Of a stretch of DNA of 27,801 nt, positions 23,382 to 27,801 are shown piece after piece. The number at the start of each line of letters is the position of its first letter. Position 1 is the stretch's first letter. The notes beneath the pieces are model-generated. The model did no database searches, had not been told where the DNA came from, and worked only from the letters and a program-made list of their open reading frames with translations. The position numbers and the translations under genes are program-made. The DNA is from Calditrichia bacterium (GTDB taxonomy: Bacteria; Calditrichota; Calditrichia; Calditrichales; Calditrichaceae), in assembly GCA_027039465.1 (NCBI GenBank), contig JALWEA010000441.1, positions 1 to 27,801 on the forward strand, given 5' to 3'.

Positions 23382-23605
23382 GCAAAGTTCCCAGTCTAAA
23401 CTACGATAAAGTTATTCGCGCTTTACAACGTGCCGGTTGGGTTGTTGTTCGGCAGCGCGGCTCGCACATCCGTTTGCAAAAACATGTTGGAAATGAAGTT
23501 TTAAAAATCATCGTTCCGGCCCATAAACCGATAAAGCGCTCCACATTATCTCATATTTTAAAACAAGCCCGAATTTCATTAGATGATTTCCTTAACTATT
23601 TGTAA
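23378..23605 (+). CDS. hicA: HicA-type mRNA interferase toxin
   Basis: 75 residues with the double-stranded-RNA-binding-like HicA fold: LNYDKVIRALQRAGWVVVRQ, the catalytic histidine H30 in RGSHIRLQK, a VPAHKPIKRSTLSHILKQA segment and a C-terminal helix. HicA cleaves mRNA when not bound by HicB. All expected residues are intact, so the pair is probably functional. The start overlaps the hicB stop by four bases. Confidence 0.93.
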   Translation: MSKVPSLNYDKVIRALQRAGWVVVRQRGSHIRLQKHVGNEVLKIIVPAHKPIKRSTLSHILKQARISLDDFLNYL

Positions 23606-23614
23606 TGAGCAATT

Positions 23615-23821
23615 ATGAACACAAAAATAAGTGATGATAAATTAAAAAATTTGCTTAAAGAAGTTTTTATTGAAATCCTAACGGAAAAGCGGGAGTTATT
23701 CCGCGATATCTTTGAAGAGGTCTTAGAAGATTTTGCATTAAGCAAAGCCATCGAACAAGGGCGTCAAAATAAATTTGTATCCGAAGAAAAAATTCATGAG
23801 TATTTGGAAGAAAAATCTTGA
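23615..23821 (+). CDS. Antitoxin-like protein of a RelE/ParE-type module
   Basis: 68 residues, almost entirely helical and highly charged (KLKNLLKEVFIEILTEKREL; EEVLEDFALSKAIEQGRQ; SEEKIHEYLEEKS). The C-terminal 'ALSKAIEQGR...VSEEKIHEYLE' pattern is typical of small antitoxins encoded before RelE/ParE toxins. This is supported by the toxin remnant that begins in an overlap with its stop (TTGA at 23818-23821). It starts 9 bases after hicA and may be on the same transcript. With its toxin broken it may be an orphan. Confidence 0.75.
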   Translation: MNTKISDDKLKNLLKEVFIEILTEKRELFRDIFEEVLEDFALSKAIEQGRQNKFVSEEKIHEYLEEKS

Positions 23822-24076
23822 AGCTTCTATTTGAAGAAATCTTTTTAAAGAATTAAAAAAAGATAAATGAGCGGGCATTACGCCTTAAAATTTCCGAGCT
23901 TATCGAACGCATAAAAAAGCCGATTCCACTTTAGAAATTCATCATATTAAAAAATTGCACAACAAAAAGAATTATTTAGACTTGGTAACTATCGCATAGG
24001 ATTGGAAATTATTGGTAATACCATTATTTTTGTTCGCATTTTGCACCGCAAAGATATTTACAAATACTTTCCCTGA
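23818..24076 (+). pseudogene. RelE/ParE-family toxin, disrupted
   Basis: Starting from TTG 23818 and piecing frames together gives KLLFEEIFLK / KKINERALRLKISELIERIKK / ADSTLEIHHIKKLHNKKN / FRLGNYRIGLEIIGNTIIF / VRILHRKDIYKYFP, then TGA at 24074-24076. The R-L-G-x-Y-R-I-G-x-E core and the HRKDIYKYFP end are hallmarks of the RelE/ParE mRNA interferase fold. The reading frame is broken by a TAA near 23854, an apparent one-base loss in an A run near 23925, and one in a T run near 23977. Both losses are in homopolymers, so sequencing error should be considered. Confidence 0.8.
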
Positions 24077-24243
24077 TTTAAATTACATGATGCAGAAACC
24101 ATAACTCCTGTTCCCGCTCAACCGGGGTCTTTGCTTCGCTTACCCTATCTCAGGCTAAGTTGTAAAGGCATCTACAACTAAAATTAGACTTGACTTTCTG
24201 AAAAAAAAACCCGTTAAATATACTTAGAAGAAACGTAAAAATT

Positions 24244-24273
24244 AAAAAAAGCGGCCGGCAAATACCGACCGCT
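24244..24273 (-). terminator. Intrinsic terminator of the 744-residue cargo gene
   Basis: On the minus strand AGCGGTCGG (24273-24265) pairs with CCGGCCGCT (24258-24250), one G-T wobble-like mismatch, around a 6-base loop, and runs into seven T residues (24250-24244). It lies 30 bases after the stop at 24303. Confidence 0.88.
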
Positions 24274-24302
24274 CTCGGGGTTTTTGTGGGGTGGAGGAAG
24301 GC

Positions 24303-26537
24303 TTATTGCATTAAAATCATTTTACGGATTTGAATTTTTCCGCCGCTGTTTAGGCGGTAAAAATACACGCCGGAAGCCACATTTCCTCCGGCTTTATTGG
24401 TTCCGTTCCATTGCACCTGGTGTACACCCGATGTCTGCACACCGCTCACCAAAGTGCGTACTTTTTGTCCCATGGCATTAAAAATACTCAGTTCCACGGT
24501 TCCTTCTCTCGGCAATTCGTAAACGATGGTTGTTACGGGATTGAAAGGATTGGGATAATTGGCATGCAAGGCAAATCGTTTGACGACCGGTGCAACGCTT
24601 TTATTGGCGTCATTCGCACGAGCCGTAATGCCCGCATTCAAATTCCATTGTGCCTGCGAAGCAAATACGGGCGGTAAATTATCCGGCTGTTCCGGAATGT
24701 AAGGGATGCCGTCGCCGTCGGAATCGCCGCCTGTTTCACCGGTTGCAGCGCCTTCGGATAATTGCATTTTGTTGGCTACGGTTTTGAAAAAGCGTGTGTA
24801 AATAATGGCCGCGTCATCAATTCCGGCAACCAATTGGGCTTCGCGCAAGGCGCCGGCAATGGCAGCGACTTTTAGCGGAGTGTATTCGGCCACATCCTGT
24901 CCCTCCGTTGTGCGGAAGGCATGTAAAGAAGCAACATAAAATTTCCGATTTAAATAGCGGTAGGCCAATTTTGCGCCTTTTAAATAGCGCATGCGACCGG
25001 TGGCCTGATAGGCGGAGAGCAAACCGCGAATGGCAGCCGCCTGATTCTCAACACGCGTTGCGGAGCGATCGACGCCCTTGCGAAAGGTGTAGCCGTTAAA
25101 TACCCGACCGTTTGGCGCCAACAAATGACTAAGAATAAAATTTGCTTGCTGTTTTAAGGCTTTAATTGCCAGCATAGCCAACGGCGTTCCTTTGAATTCT
25201 TCGGCGAATTGCTTGAAGGTTACCAGAACATACCCTGCGTTTAAGGTGCCGATATGATTGCCTGCCTTCACTCTTCGTCCGCGAAGCATGCTTTTGTCCA
25301 CAAAACTTCCACCGCGCACCTTTCGATGCATGTAAAGAATATTCAGGAAAATTACTTTACTCGTCCCTTTCATCAAATCATAAGGGCCTGGCTTGCCGCT
25401 TTGTGAGGCGGCAGGCGGAAAAGGATCGCCGTCAAAAACCGATTTGTAAGCCAAATGCGCTGCGTCGCTGAAATTATTAGGATCCATCATATTTTGGAAA
25501 TTCAATGTTCCCCATAAGAACGAAATTTGATCCCACAAATCACTGGAGGCATCGGTTACTTGGAAGGCCACCGCTTGCGGCGGCAGCATGGGATGTACGC
25601 TCTGCTCGGTTACGGCGATTTTATGCGGGAAATACTTTACGCCGTTACGCGGATCGTAATTCATCAAATCGACCATGCCCAATGCATTGCCGTCAAAGGC
25701 CAATTGTGAAACCGTAAATTTGACTTTATTAATAGCTTCGGCCGTTAATACCTGACCGATAAAACCGTCCAGACCGTCGCCGCCGTAAAAAACATTATTG
25801 TTAGGATCAAAATGCGGACTGTTTGGAAAATCAGGCGAAACGACGCCGTCGGGATCAACCGGATTGTCATCGGCATCGTGAAAACCGCCCAACATATCCT
25901 GCGCCCAGAGATACTGCTTCATCAGGGCCTGCCCCATAGCTGCCAAATTCAAAGTTTTGTCCATCCTGGAGCGATCCCAACGCAAGGTCGAAAAATCTTC
26001 CCAGGCAAACTTTTCCGGATCGATGGCCTGCGGCAGATGCGGATCACCGCTGATGAATTCGGCAAATTGCGGCCAGGGATGTCCCGGCGGAGCATGATGC
26101 GCCAGCATGGAAAAATGCATGATGTTTTTTACGAGTTCGTCATCTTCTTTGAACCCGTTGGGAGCCGGTGTAAACGAACCGTCAAAATTCGGGTCGCTTT
26201 CCATGGAAGCCATTTTCCGAATGAACGGTGCCCACATTATATGCAAGCCCATGCCCGAGCGGGAAATGATGGTGCCTAATTGATAGCGCGAATATTCATA
26301 ATTTTCGATACCCAATGTATAAGCCAATGAATCCGGTTGATTGGGCACCATGGGATCCAAATTGTCCAAATTGTAACCGAGCGCTTCGGCAAACGGCTCG
26401 CCGCTTTCGTTAATCTCATTGGCCAAAAACATTTGTTCATGGGTTAAATAAGGGTTGGTACTTGTAATTTTAAGTTGCGCAAAACTTAACGAACTTAAAA
26501 TAAGCACACTTAACAGGGTTAATAAAACAGATCGCAT
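24303..26537 (-). CDS. Large T9SS-exported helix-rich protein of unknown function
   Basis: 744 residues. Signal peptide 1-20 (RSVLLTLLSVLILSSLSFAQ). Residues ~25-600 are mainly helical with repeated paired helices, best seen at ~430-590 (AGYVLVTFKQFAEEF; AMLAIKALKQQANFILSHLL; NQAAAIRGLLSAYQATGR; YLKGAKLAYRYLNRKFY; LKVAAIAGALREAQLVAG), which suggests an alpha/alpha-toroid. Residues ~615-622 hold a DSDGDG calcium-type loop. The sorting domain starts at 660 (NYPNPFNP) and ends RKMILMQ. No catalytic motif is recognised; an alpha/alpha-barrel glycan-active enzyme is one possibility, unproven. AGGAGGA lies upstream of the ATG. Its G+C content is higher than that of the cargo genes near dnaE, so it looks like a resident gene. 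Confidence 0.82.
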   Translation of the reverse strand: MRSVLLTLLSVLILSSLSFAQLKITSTNPYLTHEQMFLANEINESGEPFAEALGYNLDNLDPMVPNQPDSLAYTLGIENYEYSRYQLGTIISRSGMGLHIMWAPFIRKMASMESDPNFDGSFTPAPNGFKEDDELVKNIMHFSMLAHHAPPGHPWPQFAEFISGDPHLPQAIDPEKFAWEDFSTLRWDRSRMDKTLNLAAMGQALMKQYLWAQDMLGGFHDADDNPVDPDGVVSPDFPNSPHFDPNNNVFYGGDGLDGFIGQVLTAEAINKVKFTVSQLAFDGNALGMVDLMNYDPRNGVKYFPHKIAVTEQSVHPMLPPQAVAFQVTDASSDLWDQISFLWGTLNFQNMMDPNNFSDAAHLAYKSVFDGDPFPPAASQSGKPGPYDLMKGTSKVIFLNILYMHRKVRGGSFVDKSMLRGRRVKAGNHIGTLNAGYVLVTFKQFAEEFKGTPLAMLAIKALKQQANFILSHLLAPNGRVFNGYTFRKGVDRSATRVENQAAAIRGLLSAYQATGRMRYLKGAKLAYRYLNRKFYVASLHAFRTTEGQDVAEYTPLKVAAIAGALREAQLVAGIDDAAIIYTRFFKTVANKMQLSEGAATGETGGDSDGDGIPYIPEQPDNLPPVFASQAQWNLNAGITARANDANKSVAPVVKRFALHANYPNPFNPVTTIVYELPREGTVELSIFNAMGQKVRTLVSGVQTSGVHQVQWNGTNKAGGNVASGVYFYRLNSGGKIQIRKMILMQ

Positions 26538-26563
26538 AATGGATCCTCCTTTAGGGTTAGGTT

Positions 26564-26594
26564 AAAAAACAGCCGGGAGAATTTTTCTCCCGGC
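26564..26594 (-). terminator. Intrinsic terminator after the 147-residue membrane protein gene
   Basis: GCCGGGAGAA (26572-26581) and TTCTCCCGGC (26585-26594) form a perfect 10-bp stem with a 3-base loop. On the minus strand it continues into a run of T (aaaaaa at 26564-26569). It separates the gene at 26607 from the downstream 744-residue cargo gene. Confidence 0.92.
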
Positions 26595-26606
26595 ATTAAT
26601 TGAAAA

Positions 26607-27050
26607 TTAAGCAAGTACAGCGTTTTTCACGGGTTGGGCGTCCACGGTCAGGCCCAAAACGGCTCCGTAAACCAAATGGCCGATCAAGCTGCCCATAACC
26701 ATCAGAGCAGGGGCACCCGTATTCGCCGAAAAAAACCCGGCGCCCATCATCGGCATGATGACGGTTTGGGCAATGATGAAGGGAATAAGGCTGTACAGCG
26801 TGCCTTTTAACACACGATTCAGTCGCAAACGCGGGGCGAAATAAGTAAGATAACTACCGGCGATAAACGTGCCTATCATAAAATGAGCCACCCAACCGTA
26901 GATGACGGGAATGTGCATGAAATGGGCCAGCATGTTGCCGATGAGCATTTTGGGCATACCCATCAAAGGCGCCATGAGCATCACAATGGTCATAACTGTG
27001 GTGGCGATAAGACCGCCGCGGATGATTTTGTTGGTTTGTAAAGGTTGCAT
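26607..27050 (-). CDS. Small four-helix membrane protein, DUF6789/YagU-like
   Basis: 147 residues with about four transmembrane helices (GLIATTVMTIVMLMAPLMG; YGWVAHFMIGTFIAGSYLTY; LYSLIPFIIAQTVIMPMMG; ALMVMGSLIGHLVYGAVLGLTV). The conserved look of 'AHFMIGTFIAG' and 'GHLVYGAVLG' resembles small DUF6789/YagU-like membrane proteins, whose function is unknown. Methionine is unusually frequent (MTIVMLMAPLMGMPKMLIGNM). AAGGAG sits 7 bases before the ATG. It is transcribed toward the 744-residue cargo gene but is followed by its own strong terminator. Confidence 0.75.
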   Translation of the reverse strand: MQPLQTNKIIRGGLIATTVMTIVMLMAPLMGMPKMLIGNMLAHFMHIPVIYGWVAHFMIGTFIAGSYLTYFAPRLRLNRVLKGTLYSLIPFIIAQTVIMPMMGAGFFSANTGAPALMVMGSLIGHLVYGAVLGLTVDAQPVKNAVLA

Positions 27051-27147
27051 GATAAACTCCTTTCAAAGAGTGATTCGATTTTTGCATTTCAAAAGGTTAG
27101 TCGCAGCGGATTTACAAACCTTACAATTTTTTAGCGGTATGTTGGAA

Positions 27148-27203
27148 GTTATGAGTTATGAGTTAAGAGTTAAGAGTTAAGAGTTAAGGGTTAAGGGTTA
27201 AAT
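27148..27203 (+). repeat. Eight tandem 7-bp repeats
   Basis: GTTATGA x2, GTTAAGA x3, GTTAAGG x2, GTTAAAT: eight consecutive heptamers of consensus GTTAWGR with no spacer. It lies ~100 bases upstream of the start of the gene at 27050. Confidence 0.9.
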
Positions 27204-27330
27204 GGGGAAAATCGTTATTTGTAAATGTCGGTTTGATTGATTGATTGATTGCGGGTGGACGGAACATCTGCCGAATGCACGGGGCGAAGCAACGGAGTGA
27301 CGTAATTTTTATTTTGATGTGGAGCGTTAG

Positions 27331-27356
27331 TCCCGGACTTTAGGCCGGGGATTAAA
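27331..27356. repeat. Hairpin repeat C
   Basis: The agtcccggactttaggccgggg hairpin matches 'agccccggactttaggctgg' near 6150-6175, with similar flanks (gcgttag / gattaaa). It is another dispersed palindromic element of this genome. Confidence 0.75.
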
Positions 27357-27504
27357 AATGACAAGGATTTCAAGAGATTAGCTTTGGAGGGATCGCCGCG
27401 TTAATCGCTACGCTACTATTGATTTATGGCGGGCTGTCATTCTGGATCCCGATTCTCGGGATGAAGAATCCTTAACATTATTCTGGGCTGTTGCCGCTTT
27501 GGAG

Positions 27505-27557
27505 GGGATTGCTTCACTCTCCTGCTCGCAGGCTCGCGGGATCGTTCGCAATGACAG
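27505..27557 (+). repeat. 53-bp dispersed repeat B, copy 2
   Basis: Matches 6757-6809 with a single base difference by eye and lies in the same orientation more than 20 kb away. Confidence 0.85.
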
Positions 27558-27581
27558 TCCTTTTCGAATAACGATTTCCTC

Positions 27582-27613
27582 CATTTAACCATTCAACAAT
27601 TTAACCATTTAAC
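27582..27613 (+). repeat. Four tandem 8-bp repeats
   Basis: CATTTAAC-CATTCAAC-AATTTAAC-CATTTAAC. A related catttaaccattcaac pair recurs at ~27690-27705. Confidence 0.85.
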
Positions 27614-27715
27614 TTTCTTACGCTTAACGAATATACGAATACACGAATAACGACTTTCCCTTCAACCCTTACACTCTTAACTATTTTCCCATTTAACCAT
27701 TCAACCCGCATCCAA

Positions 27716-27801
27716 TTAGTGTTGGCAGGACTTGCGTATTTGTTCTTTCATACGCGATTTTTGCGCAGCATCCAATTTTACATCTTTTAAAATGGAGGCG
27801 G
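27716..27801 (-). CDS. 3' end of a minus-strand gene running off the window
   Basis: From the right edge the minus strand reads ASILKDVKLDAAQKSRMKEQ and then IRKSCQH, ending TAA at 27716-27718. The 'LKDVKLDAAQKSRMKEQIRK' helix resembles the end of small periplasmic Spy/CpxP-like or similar helical proteins. Only 27 codons are visible, so both the gene and any family link are tentative. Confidence 0.5.
   Translation of the reverse strand, partial: ASILKDVKLDAAQKSRMKEQIRKSCQH

Larger units (their letters stand above)
27051..27715. other. Gene-free repeat-rich interval
   Basis: No coding sequence is supported. It contains a heptamer array (27148-27203), a TTGA tetranucleotide run (~27233-27250), a 'cccggactttaggccgggg' hairpin (27331-27356), a TCCCGA palindrome (27447-27461), repeat B (27505-27557) and an octamer array (27582-27613). 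The 5' part must hold the promoter of the minus-strand gene at 27050. Confidence 0.75.

Overview
The window looks like chromosome from a Calditrichota-type bacterium (Caldithrix abyssi or a relative). This assignment is an inference from three things: five secreted proteins ending in a type IX secretion (T9SS/Por) type A sorting domain with the NYPNPFN motif, a multi-subunit proton-pumping NADH dehydrogenase operon, and abundant dispersed palindromic repeats between genes. No tRNA, rRNA, CRISPR array, transposase or phage gene is visible.

Layout. (1) 1-5517, plus strand: the 3' end of nuoJ, then nuoK, nuoL, nuoM and nuoN, the membrane arm of complex I, closed by a clear intrinsic terminator. 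(2) 5574-7034: about 1.5 kb without genes, filled with inverted-repeat elements. (3) 7035-23101: a region built around one intact dnaE-family polymerase gene (11232-14381, plus strand). Around it lie one 5' dnaE scar (7035) and four 3' dnaE scars (19451, 20785, 21144, 23012), all on the plus strand. Between them are three groups of A+T-rich, minus-strand genes for T9SS-exported proteins (8981-10702 with 7278-8963; 15754-19020 with 14497-15738; 19696-20670). The order therefore repeats as 'dnaE or dnaE scar (+), then T9SS cargo (-)', like a decayed tandem array. Two cargo genes share a nearly identical sorting domain and downstream flank but have unrelated N-terminal parts. (4) Within the right part of that region, 21437-22713 is a two-gene operon (an HdeD/DUF308-like membrane protein and a hypothetical soluble protein) preceded by a sigma-54-like -24/-12 promoter and an upstream palindrome. 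(5) 23178-24076: a hicB-hicA toxin-antitoxin pair, then a second antitoxin-like gene followed by a broken RelE/ParE-type toxin. (6) 24303-27050, minus strand: a large T9SS-exported, helix-rich protein of unknown function and a small membrane protein, each followed by a strong intrinsic terminator. (7) 27051-27801: repeats, heptamer and octamer arrays, and the 3' end of a minus-strand gene running off the window.

How the parts relate. The nuo genes form one respiratory complex. The cargo genes probably encode surface or secreted proteins (a protease, beta-propeller-like proteins and a beta-helix protein) that depend on a T9SS encoded elsewhere. The most interesting feature is the recombination history of the dnaE/cargo region: the scars keep codon-level similarity to the DnaE C-terminus, and two of them read through the stop of the intact gene into a C-terminal extension.
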